64,000 nt of DNA, from positions 25,857,701-25,921,700 of the forward strand of contig NC_088783.1 of assembly GCF_958450345.1 (NCBI RefSeq). Direction: 5' to 3'. This DNA is from Calliphora vicina (lineage: Eukaryota; Arthropoda; Insecta; Diptera; Calliphoridae). The position numbers and the translations under genes are program-made. This document shows, one piece after another, positions 45,709-58,609 of this stretch. The notes under the pieces are model-generated. The model did not search any database, had not been told where the DNA came from, and saw only the letters and a list, made by a program, of their open reading frames with translations. The first letter of the stretch is position 1. Each line of letters starts with the position of its first letter.

Positions 45709-46194
45709 CACGCAGAGAAAAAATATAGTTGGGCATGGTTACTGTAACCATTTCAATATTGTTACAAGTTTTTTTAACTATATTATAGTCACAGTAACCA
45801 TTTACATGATTGTGGTAACAATAATATGGTTAATTTACGATTCACATGATTGTGTCAACCATATACATATATGGTTACAGTAAACAAATATATGTTTGTG
45901 ACAACTATTCATATGAATCATATTATGTTGGCTCATCAAAATCTGAGGCTCATCATAATCTGAGAACAACATATTATGATAAAATTATTCATCATAAATA
46001 TGGTTGTCACAAACATATACTTGTTTACTGTAACCATATATATGGTTGATACAATCATGTGAATCATAAATTAACCATATTATGGTTACCACAATCATGT
46101 AAATAGTTACTGTGACTATAATATTGTTAAAAATCTTGAAACACTATTTAAATGGTTACAGTAACCATGCCCAATTATATTTTTTCTCTGCGTG
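45709..46194. mobile_element. Palindromic foldback element (CACGCAGAG...CTCTGCGTG)
   Basis: A 486 bp palindrome with arms of about 225 bp. Ends are CACGCAGAGAAAAAATATA and its near-complement, flanked by TG on both sides (45707-45708, 46195-46196). The interior repeats GGTTACTGTAACC and ACAATCATGTGAATC-type words in both arms, so the arms are themselves made of small palindromes. Noncoding; the 67-residue frame at 45846-46049 is a by-product. Confidence 0.82.
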
Positions 46195-46315
46195 TGTGTA
46201 TTCAAATATCATGTTATTTATTAGATTATTCCTAACTGTACAGGGCAGATGTTGATCGGCTATTTACCTTTAACCAATACAAGTTCATAGAATTTAATAT
46301 AAATCACAATTGAAT

Positions 46316-47051
46316 CGTTTATTTCAAAAACCAGTCAAGCCACAAAAAATCCAGAATTGAGTTATTGGGCGATTAATGTTTTGTAAAGGTAAATACATTG
46401 TTTAATGCAAAAAAAAATTAAATACTGCCCCCTATTAAGGTTAAGCAAAGCCGAGAAATCCATGATTAGTGCAGAAAGAAGTCAAGTGACAGCGCTTGAC
46501 AGGTTTTATTCTATATAATAATCTAATTTTTTCATAAATATTGTAGATCTCAATAAATGTGGGAAAAATAAAACATTTAAAAGCTCTAAAACCCTAATTG
46601 GTTGTATATGAGTTGTATGCGAATATTGGCCTAGAACGGAAGCAGAATGTACTGTAGAACGAGTGTATGATGAGGAATAGTTATTTCAGAACAAATATGT
46701 ATATATGAATATCATGTTAAACTCTTTAAAAAGTTCATTTGTCATTTAACTTTTGAAGTTCCTAATAAAATTAGAATATTTCGTATGAAATTTACAATAG
46801 TGGATTGTTACTTGTTTCAGAAACCAGTCAAGTGCAAACTTTATAGATATTATTTGTTATCAAACAGTTACATAAATGTATAACTTTCATAGGAAAAAAT
46901 ATAAATTTTGTTAAAGTAAATTTTAGGTAGCTAGGAAGTTTTGATTTTGATTTACTCGAAGTAAGTTGTTGCTTGACTGGTTTTTGAAATAAACTATTCA
47001 ATGAATAGCTGGTCCGATTACAATAGACAATAATGTTTATGCCGACCACTG
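46316..47051. mobile_element. Probable remnant of the CAGTGGTCGGC MITE family with inner inverted repeat
   Basis: An inverted pair of about 28 bp, GTTTATTTCAAAAACCAGTC near 46318 and its complement near 46966-46995, encloses about 620 bp. The right boundary 47040-47051 is TGCCGACCACTG, the end sequence of the MITEs at 43.7 and 43.9 kb, preceded by AATAGCTGGTCCGAT, also shared. The left terminus is not clear, so the start is approximate. Confidence 0.5.
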
Positions 47052-47639
47052 CTCTAGCAAATAGTCTAAAGTGAAGTCAGCTCTCTTGCGTTAAAATTTG
47101 CTCTATTTCGTTTCTTTTAAATTAAATATCTTAATTTTTGTAAATAGATCCTTCGCTTTCCTCAAAAATATAGCTATTATCTTAATTATTTAATTCTGCT
47201 GCGCAAAACTTTCCATTTGATATTAAATAATATGTATTATTTTTTAATGTGAAGCCCTTTTCTCTCATTAATATAACGTATTTAAAATTCAGCTCGTTGA
47301 AATTTTTGCACTCTTACTTTATTTTATTTATCTTTTCTTAAGTACAGACCAAAATAAAACACGTGTGTTTTAACAATTCAATTTCAAGTTTGTTTTTTTT
47401 TGTTAAATTGTACTTAAAAAAGTATTTTTGTTTTTCATTTTGTTGATTACAATGACTCATCATTTGTGGGAAGAATGCAGCCAGACAATGTCTGTAGCAG
47501 GCTTGGTAAATTTGAGATTTTGAAATGAGTACTTTTTTTGAGAAAGAAAGTACTAAATTTTTTGAAATTTGTGGTTTCCATAGAGCGGAAACTAGAAAAA
47601 AACTGAAACAACAAAATTCCTAAAAATAATCACACTTAT

Positions 47640-47775
47640 GAGCGTTGTTTTTGTTTTCCCATAGTTTTATTAATAATACATTCTAACCATTTAGGTCTTT
47701 GACAACTGAGTTAGGTCTATCTATGAAGGTAGAGCGGAAACTCTCCTGTCAAAGTCCTAACTCAGTTGTCAAAAG
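47640..47775. repeat. Dispersed repeat with CAACTGAGTTAGG inverted arms
   Basis: GACAACTGAGTTAGG at about 47701 and CCTAACTCAGTTGTC at about 47756 form a stem around GTAGAGCGGAAACTCTCCTG. The same blocks plus the flanking TTAGTAATACATTCT-like sequence recur near 57070-57180 in the opposite order, so this is a dispersed element. Confidence 0.65.
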
Positions 47776-50700
47776 AATAATTAGTTTTCTTCTTGAGGTT
47801 CTTCAAGTAGTTTTTGAAAGATGATAATTGATGGATTTGGATTGAAAAATTTTAAATCGAAGAGGAATTGAATCAATATGAACTAGAGTTTAGAAGACAA
47901 ATATTACCAAATTGATAAAAGCAAATGCTTTTATGCCCCTGGATTATATATTTATATTTATACATTAACCAACCATGTTTTGGAGCAACTTTAATAATAA
48001 TAAGAGGTCTAATAGAACTTTGCTCAAATAAATGTCTTACATTTGTATAAAAATAGTAGAGAAAAAGTAAATTTGCTAATTATAGGGCCATATTTTTGAA
48101 AATATTAAAAAAAAGTACTAATATGTCGCTTATGTAAAACAAATACTACCAATAGTACTAAATTTTACATCGCTGGCCTGTAGTGTTTAAACGTGTCGCT
48201 GAACTTGTTAAAATGCAATATGTTAATAAAAAGCAAAAACAATTGTAATTTAATTCACTTTTAATAAAAACAAAAATTTTATCATCAACATGTCAAAAGG
48301 TTAAGCGTGATGTTTTTTTTATAGTGAAATTGTAACGGATTTTCAAAGGTTTAAATTAATAAGCCGCTTTACAACAAAGATGATTTTAAAAGGAATTAAA
48401 TAATAATTGTTTTATGATTGAATTTTTAGAAAGGATTTAACTCCATATTCATAATACATTTTTTAATTTATAAAAAATTAATAAAACACAATTTCCATAC
48501 AAAATTTGTATTATAAACCTATGATAAATTAACAAATTTATTATGAAGAAGGCCTTTAAAATATAAATATTGTGGAATTGTATTTTTGGATTTCATTAAA
48601 AATTTTGTATAAATAGTAACATTTCAAAGAGGTAGCTGGGTTCGAGTCCTGCCTAAGTTCCTGGTTCATTTTGAAATATATTCCTTATTTTGTTAAGACA
48701 ATTTTTGTAAAATCCACTTAATTATGATTCTGTGATGTTAGCTAATAGTTATTATTTTTAATTATCACATTTTGTTTAAAACTCCACACATTTTATTTAT
48801 AAATTTTTATGACTTAATTTTTAAAAATATTTTTTTTTTATTTTTGTAAATCTTACTTAATTAAAAATTTTAACACACCAGCTTTCAGCAATCTGCGTTT
48901 TAAAACCCCAAAAGAAACTTAAAGTTTCTTTTAGTCTTGTTACTTCGTTGTTATTTAAACTTTTTTTTTTGGAATTTTTGTTTTATGCACATATAATTTT
49001 AATAATACCAAAAATGTTAATTTCTTTTAAAAAACTTGGTGTTGGTCTTTATATTTAATATTGTATTTATTTCTTGTTTTTTTATATATAAATTTGTTTG
49101 AATTTTAAAACTCTCACTACCGTTTGCCACCCTAATAGCTGGCCAAATGCACAATGCCAAGAAATTGCGACAATATGCGAATTTTAAACAAATTTATTCC
49201 ATTAAAATCGGCCCTAATCAATAAAACAGCTCTACTAAAATTCAAGTGAGGGCAACAACAACGGGCAAAATTAATTGAATGAAATAAACAGAAATGATAC
49301 CGAATAAAAAAAGAAATGATTTACACCGATATGGCTAACAAATAATCACAATACTATAAATTATCTCCGAATTGGTTTTGAATTTCAAAATAAAAAAAAA
49401 ACAGTTTATTCTAATAATTTGTTTGTGTAGTTGTTGGCTTTATAGCCAAAGTGAAGGTGTAAGTAAGTGTGTGTGTTTTTTTTTCACCGGCCAATTGTAA
49501 AGTGTGCGATTTTGATTTTATACAAATAGCAAATTCAAATTCAAACAACTCGTAAAAAATCTAAGTTAAACAACCACTTGAGATATCAATAGCAAAAAAT
49601 CTTATCAATTTAGCCGTACAACCAGTCAACCAGCGAGAGAGAGAGCCTGCGATGCCATACCAATGCACACTCGTACTAATTACGTTGAGTTTTCCAATAA
49701 AAAAAGTACTTGTATGTTACTATGCATTTACAGTGGAGACTCGTTAAACGAAAATTAAATATTAAATTTTATTTATTTCAAAATTAAGAGAGATGGATCC
49801 AACATAGAATTACATACGAGGTGGGATACTCTGAGAACCACTAGCAGGAGTAAATTGACACCTATTCTGTGACAGTTCTGGTAATTATGAGTGAAGAGCT
49901 CAAGATTAAAGTTTTAAAACCTTAACTAAATTTTTTTTATTATTTTAAAAAGCCAAAGTAGTACAAATTAATCTTTAATTTATAAATTTAAAATCCACCT
50001 AAAATTTTCCAATATTTAACCATCTTTATTAAACATATTTTACTGTATTTGAAAATCAAATTGTAAATTGTCGCCTGATAAACATGATACCAATAAAAAA
50101 AATTGCATCTAGAAACGTCATGAATCAAAATTATTAACTAAATATCAATATTTCTATAAGTGTACTGTTATAATTAAATAAAGTTCAACGTTATAAATTA
50201 AAAACACAGACGTACTTGTCTTATAAATACTTTTTTTGCAATTAAAACAAAAAAAGAAATAAATATTTGGAATAAACTGTAGGAAATACACAAAGAATAC
50301 AAAAATCCCAGAAATGTATTACGATAAGATTATTTTTATTATTGTAACACCAAAGGGGGGAAAATACAATACATTATTATCCAAAATGTTTGTTGTTTTA
50401 AACAATTTAATTAATTAGAAAGTTTAAAAACAAATACTAAAAATAAATAGTTTTTTATTTATATAAAACAAAATATTTATTTAATATGATTCATGGTTCT
50501 CAAAGATAATAGAAATATTTTATGTAATTTTTGCTCTTCAAAATCTAACATTATCATTATCAAAGGCACTCCTTTTGTTTAAAATATACAATATTTATTT
50601 TAAATTATTCTTAGAATTTGTAGTTTTTAATTTATTATTATTTAGTATGTTGTCAAAGCAGAAGTTTACTTTAAAAGAGTTGACCTTTTCAAAACTATAC

Positions 50701-51239
50701 TGTTAGATTTTTTATCTCCAAACCTTAGTAAGTACTTTGGTATTTTTACTAAACATCATATTTAGACTTTACCCAAATTTTCAATTTATGAGTATGAATT
50801 TGCAAAAAATTGTACTAGTAAATAATGAAAAAAAGAAACCAACACAATAATTTTTGTGTTTAACTGACATTCTAACAAAGATTGTAAGCTTTAAATATAA
50901 CAAAAAAACGTTATATTTTCAAAATTATTAAAAATACTGACACAACAATTATTTACAGAGCTGAAAATACTCATTAGCTGTAGATGAAAAACTAAGCTCT
51001 CAATTTGTTTTTATTTTAAAATCTTCCATTAACTTAAAAGTTATGCTTAATTTACTTGTTTAATTATTTAAGAAACAAAAAAAAAACAATAAATAATTAT
51101 AAGAAATTAATTTGAAAACATTTTGAAGTTATAATTAACAAAATATTACACAAAGAAAAGTGTGGCTCACTCGTTTAGTACATAATTATTTTAACAAATA
51201 TGAAAATTACTCACACTGAAATTATTTAAGGGGTTAGGC
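47776..51239. other. AT-rich noncoding DNA, no gene seen
   Basis: About 3.5 kb without a supportable gene. It contains a GGTTCGAGTCC word at about 48643 (discussed under rejected items) and a slightly GC-richer patch at about 49120-49270. A 5' exon of the UNC93-like gene could lie here but cannot be pinned down. Confidence 0.4.
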
Positions 51240-51456
51240 AAAAATAATTTTGAAAATTTGGAAAAAATGGAAAAAATATAGGTTTTTATTCTGATTGCCT
51301 AAAATATTTCCTGAGTATTTGATTTGTTCTTATTTTAATTATATTTCATTACTTTATACATTAAGTAAAGCTAAATTTTTAGCGATTGCTTATTTAAATG
51401 CTTCTGGATTTCAATTATTAATAGATTTCCAAGTTTTTTTCAGTGTTTAAAAAACT

Positions 51457-51800
51457 AGACTACAAGTAGCAGTAGCAACGAAAAAACACAAGTAGTCTAG
51501 TTTAAAAAATTAATAAAAACTCGGAGTCAATAATTACTACTACTACTGCTACCTTCACATTTTGGTAGCAGTAGTTGTAGTAGTACTAATAAAAGAAAAA
51601 TTTAAAAGTAGCAGAGTAATTTATTTTCTATTGCTACCTTAAAAAAGAAAAAGTTTTGATGTAGCAGTCATTAGTTTTTTATTAATTCTGCTACTTTTAA
51701 AATTTAGTAGTAATAGAAGTAGCAGTTGAGGTAGTAGAAGAAGTAGCAGTTAAGTAGCAGTTGAAGTAGCAGCTAAGTAGCAGTTGAGGTAGCAATAAAA
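51457..51800. repeat. Imperfect (GTAGCAGTT)n / (GTAGTA)n array
   Basis: Runs such as AAGTAGCAGTTGAAGTAGCA at about 51740-51790, with complementary CTACTACTGCTACC at about 51540. The array contains units on both strands, so local hairpins are possible (for example ACTAGACTA near 51455 against TAGTCTAGT near 51494). Confidence 0.75.
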
Positions 51801-52545
51801 TAAGTCAAAAATAAAAATCTTCATCCAAAAAAGTATATTATGTGTTGTTGTTGTGAATGTATATTTCTGTAAGTTGGTCGTGTTGTAAACAAAAGTTCGG
51901 CTTTTTTGTTATACACACAGAAAACACGATCTTTCTGTTAGCAACACGAACATCTGAGACGAATAAAATCGAATAATTCTTACAAATTTTGGTGTTATGA
52001 CTGAAGATTTTCTTTTTTGACTACAAGAAAACGAAAAAAGACAAATTCTACTGCTACCGCTACATACACTTTTTTGAAGCAGTAGTTGTAGCAACAGTTA
52101 AAAATTTGTTAGTTATGGTAGCTTTCCACCTGGTTCCTAAATTTAATTTGCAAATTAGTTTCTGAGGGCTATTCTGAATTTATTGGGTCATTATTACACT
52201 AAAAAAAATTATTGGACAACTTTTTTTTAGTTTTTTTAAATTTTGCAGGTTAGAGGGTAAAATGTTTTTCTTATAGGGCACTCCTTAAGACATGATAATT
52301 CCTTATGGCGTTTTCTATTCTAGGAAAAATATAGCCGATTTTCTGCCAACATGCCCTTCTTTATTTTCTTTTTTGTAATAAATGCTGAATGTTTGAATGA
52401 ATTATTTTTTAATAATCTATGCTTAAAGAAGATGTTGAAGTTTTTGTTCTAATTTTTATTAAGGAAAAAAAATGTTGCCAAATAAATTTTACACCGGCAA
52501 TTCTTTTTATTCTATTGCTTAAAATATTACTTACAGCATTGTATT

Positions 52546-53548
52546 TAGTGTTTATAAACCGGTTAACCGGTTAACCGAAAAACCGGTTTTTCTTCGAAAT
52601 CTCGGTTTTTTGCGAACCGGTTAATTTGAAATGTTGATTTTCGGTTAACCGGTTTATCCGGTTTTTATCACTCGGTTAACCGGTTTTTAAAATTTAGGTC
52701 TAAACTTAAGAAATCTCATGGTTTTGTGCATTTTTTATATTCATTGTACACACATCATTGGTCTGATTTGAAACCTAAACTAATGATTTACAATACAGAC
52801 CTCTTTAGATTGATATTTTTAAGAATTTCAATGATTCTAAATAGTAGAGGACGATGGGTTTACTTAAAAACTTTTTCAGAATAAATTTAAATTAAAAATT
52901 AAATTCCGCATAATTCTAGAAGTTAATATAAATCTTCGTTAGCTTAGTGTACAAAGTCCTTTTCAGAAATATTACAGGAGAGACAAAAAACGTTCTAAAA
53001 TCCATGATTTGAAATATTTATGAGATCTGATAATGGAGTTTTATTACTTACATATTTGTTATGATTTATAATGACAAATAAACAGTAAGAAGAAGTGCGT
53101 TTGGGTCCTTTTTTGGGACTTGTAACATTTTCTGTTTCATATCAGAAAGTCGAGGTGATAATAAATTTCAAAATTATCAAATATTTAATTAAAAAATTGA
53201 TTTATATTTTTTGGTTGAAATTTAATGAAAAAATCAATAATTAAAACAAGTATCATATAGTTAGTAAAAAAATTATACTCAATTCCATTTGACTGAGATA
53301 ATAATTTTGAAATTTTTACAAAACAAAATGGACTTAGCCATTAACCATTCCTGACAACTAAAAACTACAAATTTTAAAGCTGTGTATACTTTATAGGACA
53401 TTTTATGCTTTTACACATATATGACGGTTAACCGGTTTAACCGGTTTTTTCAATGTCGGTTAACCGAAAACCCGGTTTTTTAAAAAAGGCCAATTTTCGG
53501 TTAACCGACAAACTGGTTTTTTAAAAAGTCGGTTTTTTATAAACACTA
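52546..53548. mobile_element. hAT-type MITE with CCGGTTAACCGG repeats, copy 1
   Basis: A 1,003 bp element with ends TAGTGTTTATAAACCGG and, inverted, TAGTGTTTATAAAAAACCG (13 bp identical TIR), flanked by the exact 8 bp duplication ATTGTATT (52538-52545, 53549-53556). Subterminal regions at both ends hold many copies of the palindromes CCGGTTAACCGG and TTCGGTTAACCG. The middle (about 52700-53420) is AT-rich with no long ORF. TIR plus 8 bp duplication fits the hAT superfamily. Confidence 0.9.
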
Positions 53549-54430
53549 ATTGTATTTGAATATTTTTATTTTAGTTTAAAACAACTCATTACTTTATGCA
53601 TACCTAATCCCAAAGTTTCAGCACATGCTTCTGGAATTCCATTATTAGGGAATTTCGAATGTTTAACTTAAAATGGAATATTTACAGAGAATTATTATTA
53701 TAATAATCCTTATTGCGTTTTATTTTCTGCCAAAAATGTTGCCCTTTTATGTTATTTTCTGAAAAAAGCTTTCTGATGTTGTATTTGTTGATCTAATTTG
53801 TATTACGGTTTAAAAAATGTGATATAACTTTAATACTGACAATGCTTTTTTTGCAATTACTTGAAATATTATTAAATCTATGTATTTGAATCATTCTTAA
53901 TTTGTTTATAACAACTCATTACTTTATGCATTAACTAATGCTAAACCCTCAGTTATTGCATATTTTATCATTAATATACGATTCTAGGATTTCATTATTA
54001 GAGAATTTCGAACTTAAAATGCAATATTTATATAGAATTATTTGTGCTACGGAAAGGAAATTCTAAAAATTATTCTTAGAAAAATATTAAAATGCATTTC
54101 TTAGAGGGCACACCTTAAGACATACTTTTCTTTTCTGGCAAAAATGTTGCCCTTTTTCTGCCCCATGTCCCTATTTATATTATTTTTTGAAAAAAGCTGG
54201 AAGTTTGAACGAGTAACTAGTTTTTTTTTAACAATTCCCAGAAGGCAATGGATATTAAATATTATTACTTAAAACTGTTTATGTTGTTTGTAACCACTCA
54301 TTACTTTATGCATTACCTAATGCTAAACTTTAAGCAGTGACTCTTAAAATTATTAATAAATGTTTCAGGAATCCAATTATTAGAGAATTTCGAAAGTTCA
54401 ACTTAAAATGGAAATTTTATAATTCTTAAA

Positions 54431-56936
54431 ATTATAAAATAAGATAAATAAATTTACTAATTTACCACTGCGGCACTGCGGCACTCATAGCCACCAGGAG
54501 CCGAACATATTGGCTTAACTTAAAAAGAAAATTGTATACTTAGCAATGAGTCAAACAATTAAAGTGCGACCCTGCAAGGGTTAATTCAACCAAATTCTTC
54601 AATACATGTTTTGCAACTTGAAAATTATATAGATATATTTTTTGTTTTGTTGCATTAAAACCTTAATGCAAAATATTGCATTTAATAATTTTCAACAAAT
54701 TATTTAATAAAACCAAAAAGACCTTCAGCTAAAGATTAGAATGTACAAAGTATTTGAACAATTTTAAATTAACTAATTATTAAAAACATTAATTTAGTAT
54801 AAAAAAAAATATATTTTATTATATACATTAAGTAAATAATAAAACCGCAAACTAAAACTAGCTAAACTTCCGGTGTAAAATTGTTTTTAAAGGAAAATTT
54901 AATGAAATGGAAAAATTAGCAGAATTTTATAAAATTTTTAACTAAAAACAAAAATATTATTAAGATTAAGGGTTTCCCCAGCCATTTAAGTTAATAAACT
55001 GTTATCAAAGTTTTGTTTTTTTTTTGCTTTCCCTAATCAAAATTGTAGCTAAATTGTGAGAGATAAGCTGATTTCGGCATTTCCTTTAGCTTGACCATTT
55101 ATTTTCTAATAATCTTTGATTTTTGGTAATAAATTTTTAATTATACAAAGTTAAAGCAAATCTCTGCCATAACGTGTTAAAAATTTCATATAAAATATTT
55201 GTTTCATTGTGTATTTCCTTTATAAATATCAAAACAACGATTTTAATTTATGGCCATTTTTTTTGTGCTGAAATTTTTGTAGTATCTTAGATTAAAATCG
55301 TTTAAGGTGTTTTTTTTTTCTTTTTGTTTGTTTGGACTGACTAATAAATGGGGCCATTTGGTTTATATATTATGATATTGAGAAGTTTTAAATTTTTTGG
55401 AGTACGAGTCCAATGTTTAGTTAAGTGTGGTCTATACTTTAGATGACAGCAAATTGTTTTATGTAATTGAAATAGTTTTGTTGTAGATAAGTTTTATTTA
55501 AAATTTTATTTATAAGCCTATAAGTTGGTTAAAAAACAAAATTTTTTATGAATTAAAAAAATGAAAAAAGTACATGTCATTATTGATTAGCTTATAATAA
55601 TTACAAGTACCTAGATTATCAAATTTTTGTTATTGAGAAAGGAAATCATAATTTGAATGAGGTTTTAATATTGATTCTTATAAAATTGTAGACATACACT
55701 TAAAAATTTATATGTTATTTGTTTTGAAATAAATTGTTCAAAAATAAAAAGCCACGCCTACTTTTTCTATACAAAATATTATTATTATTTAAATAGTGCT
55801 TTCTGTAATGTCAAATATCTTACTCTATTGTCAAATTTGATTGCTCCCATACAATTTGCGATGTCTAGACCGCAATCTGCAATGGCTGTGCTGTTGTTCT
55901 GTCTTTGCTTGTGCTTAGCAATAAAAATTGCTACGTGGAGACCTATGGTTAATTAAGGAATCCCTGGAATCATTTATAAAATTCTAGACAGTCTTACAAA
56001 TTACTTAATTAATTTCTTCATCAAATATTATACATGTTTATTAATGTCTACTCCCCCTTAATTTTTTTTCTTTTGAAATAATTTTAAAAATTTTAATTCT
56101 GAACATTAAATTTTCAATTAAAACAATATTGACAAATGACTGTTAATATTTCACAAAAAAAAAAATCGGTAGGCAATAATTTTGATAGAAATTAATTTAA
56201 AAATCTAAAAACTCGATTATAATTAAATTATTATTAAACAAAGCATAATTAATCTTAACATTATAATAAAAACAAGACAGAAATACTTTAAAATGCTGAT
56301 AATTCTCCAAAAGCCGGATTTCAAATCAAACCCTCAATAAATCGTTTCAAATTTATTTTTTTGTCTAAAAATTAACTAACTGTCAATAAACAATTTTGTT
56401 AAATAAACAAATAACAAATAATGAAACCTGTTTAATAAATTTGTTGTTGTTCACATGATTGAATTGAATTATTTGAATAAAATCGTTTATTTTGGAAAAT
56501 TTTTCAACAATTTATACTTTTTACTTAACTTGATTTTAAACTCTTTTTATTATTATTACCTAATCCAATTTCAAATTTCTTTATTAAAAAATTATTAGAT
56601 TAACGTTTGAACCACTTCATTCATAAAAAAATTACTGATTTAGTGCCATAAAAATCACATGAAAATTGCAGTTTTGTTTCAATTTCTTTATGGGAGGAAG
56701 GGATTAAGTTATAAATTTAATTATTACGGAAAGTAGGTTGATAATCCAAATGATTATTATTTATATATGCCGTATGTTTAATTAAATATTTAGTAGCCTG
56801 TTTATGGAACAGTATCAGGCACATACATATGTATGTAAATATACGATCAGCTTGGTAATCTGGACAAGATAAAGGCGTACGCAACTTTACAATAAATTTA
56901 CTAATGTGACAGGCTGTATTTTTCTTTGCTTTAAAT
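54431..56936. other. AT-rich noncoding DNA with one MITE fragment
   Basis: 54475-54530 (GCGGCACTCATAGCCACCAGG) is a truncated end of the CAGTGGTCGGC MITE family. The remainder, including a slightly richer patch at 55860-55950, shows no supportable gene. Confidence 0.45.
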
Positions 56937-57180
56937 CAGTGGTCGGCATTCATAGCCACCAGGGACAAAACATGATCGTTTATTGACTTGCAAACAACAC
57001 GAATGTCAACTAACTTCAGTCGGATTGCAACTGAGAAAGAAAATTATCATATTCGGCTCTCCCTTTACACATAGATCGGAAACTCTCCAGTCAGAGACCT
57101 AACTCAGTTGTCAAAAACCTAAGTGGTGAGAATGTATTAGTAAAAAAAAACTATGTTAAAACAATAACATGTTTTCTCTC
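56937..57180. mobile_element. Truncated CAGTGGTCGGC MITE joined to a dispersed repeat
   Basis: CAGTGGTCGGCATTCATAGC begins at 56937 and follows the MITE consensus to about 57045 without reaching a right end. From about 57065 the sequence matches the repeat at 47.7 kb (GGAAACTCTCCAGTC, CCTAACTCAGTTGTC, AGAATGTATTAGTA). One element has probably inserted into or recombined with the other. Confidence 0.6.
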
Positions 57181-58609
57181 TATGTCTATGTAATGTTCAG
57201 CACTTTTAATATCTTCATAGGGCCATGTCTGTTTTGCTATAGTTTAGTTACAAATATAAATATTTTCCAAGTACCTAGATTCTTATTTTCTTGCTGCCAA
57301 TCACAAAATTAACATTTTATACTTTACCCCTTTAATGAAATACTTAACAAAAGTTAATATTTTAAAGATTGCAATCAAAATAAGTAATAACATAATTGGG
57401 TTTTTCCGTCTTCATTCATATTATATTTGATATAAACATCAAGTTATAAATAAATAAGTAATCAATTGGCAGTGGCTGTTTAAAATCAAAACTTTAATAT
57501 GAAATTGATTAAACGAACCATTAAATAAAATAATATAAGTAGTTAAACAAATAACAAAAACTTGAAATCCCTAAACATACAATATGTTATTATTAGGATT
57601 ATCAAATACATATTCAATTCAGTATAAAATCGTCTACTCAAGTGTTGAAACAAACACACACTTTGTACTGTTTTTCAAACAAATAAACAAAATCAGACCA
57701 TAAAAACCATAAAAAATGTAAATTGTTGGGGGAAAAAAATCGTGTTAATAAAACAATTTAAACGCCTAGTCATACAGTCAACAACTATGTACAAAACTTA
57801 ATGAGATTCAAACACAGTGATTGCAGTTAATTTTGATTTGATAGAAATTTAAAAAAAAAATATAGCAAATAAAAAAACCTTTAAATTTAAACTTTATAGA
57901 AACGAGACATACAGGAAGTTTGATAATACAAAAAACCATGTTTATCTATAACAATTCAACTAAATATTTTAATTAAAACTTTTTTTTTCTGGAATTTGAA
58001 AACTGTTTAAAATCCAATTCTTTAACGCTTTCTTTTCAGGGCCAAAAGGGCACGTGATACTACTATAAAAATAAATATTAAAAACCACTCAAAGGAGAAA
58101 TGATAATACGAAGACTTTTAATATTATTGTCTGTTAAAGATTAGAAATACCCTCTAAATATAAATAATTTTTATATATTTATTTTAATATTAAGATAAGT
58201 CATTAATCTGGCCTCACTTAAGTCCACGTGTTTGGGTTTTATTTTAAGATTGTATTTCGTTTATTCTAACTCTTTTTTTTATTAAATGAATAACTAACAA
58301 TCATGTCATGTTTATTTATATTTAAACAAAATGTTTACTTTATTTATTAACTTTTATTTTTGTGGTATAAATGTAGACCTCTCGACGCGACGTCTGTTCT
58401 GTGTATATACTAACTATAGGTTCTTTTATATCTGATTGGACATGTTCGAGTGTATTTTCTTTTGATTCTTTTACTGTTTTTTAAGATAAGATTTTTGCCA
58501 TATTCTTCTTGTGAATTTAATATTGTATTTGACTTTTTCAAGTAATAATTAATTAAAATTGATAAATATTCTTTTTTTTAGCGATTCATAATTTAAAGTC
58601 AGTTTTGAT
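57181..58609. other. AT-rich noncoding DNA, no gene seen
   Basis: No ORF or recognised element. A CTCGACGCGACGTCTG word at about 58380 is the only GC-rich spot. Confidence 0.4.

Larger units (their letters stand above)
51240..54430. repeat. Degenerate ~330-390 bp tandem repeat, split by a hAT MITE
   Basis: The block CATTACTTTATGCATTA.CTAA recurs at about 51345, 53585, 53915 and 54299, each followed after about 40-80 bases by a TTCTGGAATTCCATTATTAG-like block and AGAATTTCGAA. TTTTCTGCCA..ATG.CCCTT recurs near 52350, 53725 and 54140. Periods vary between about 330 and 390 bp. The 1,003 bp element at 52546-53548 and a GTAGCAG array interrupt it. Origin unknown. Confidence 0.6.

Noticed and set aside
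48630..48670. Possible tRNA: GGTTCGAGTCC B-box-like word
   Set aside because: The flanking bases do not make a T stem or acceptor stem, and no A box lies upstream. It might be an isolated B box or a SINE trace at most.
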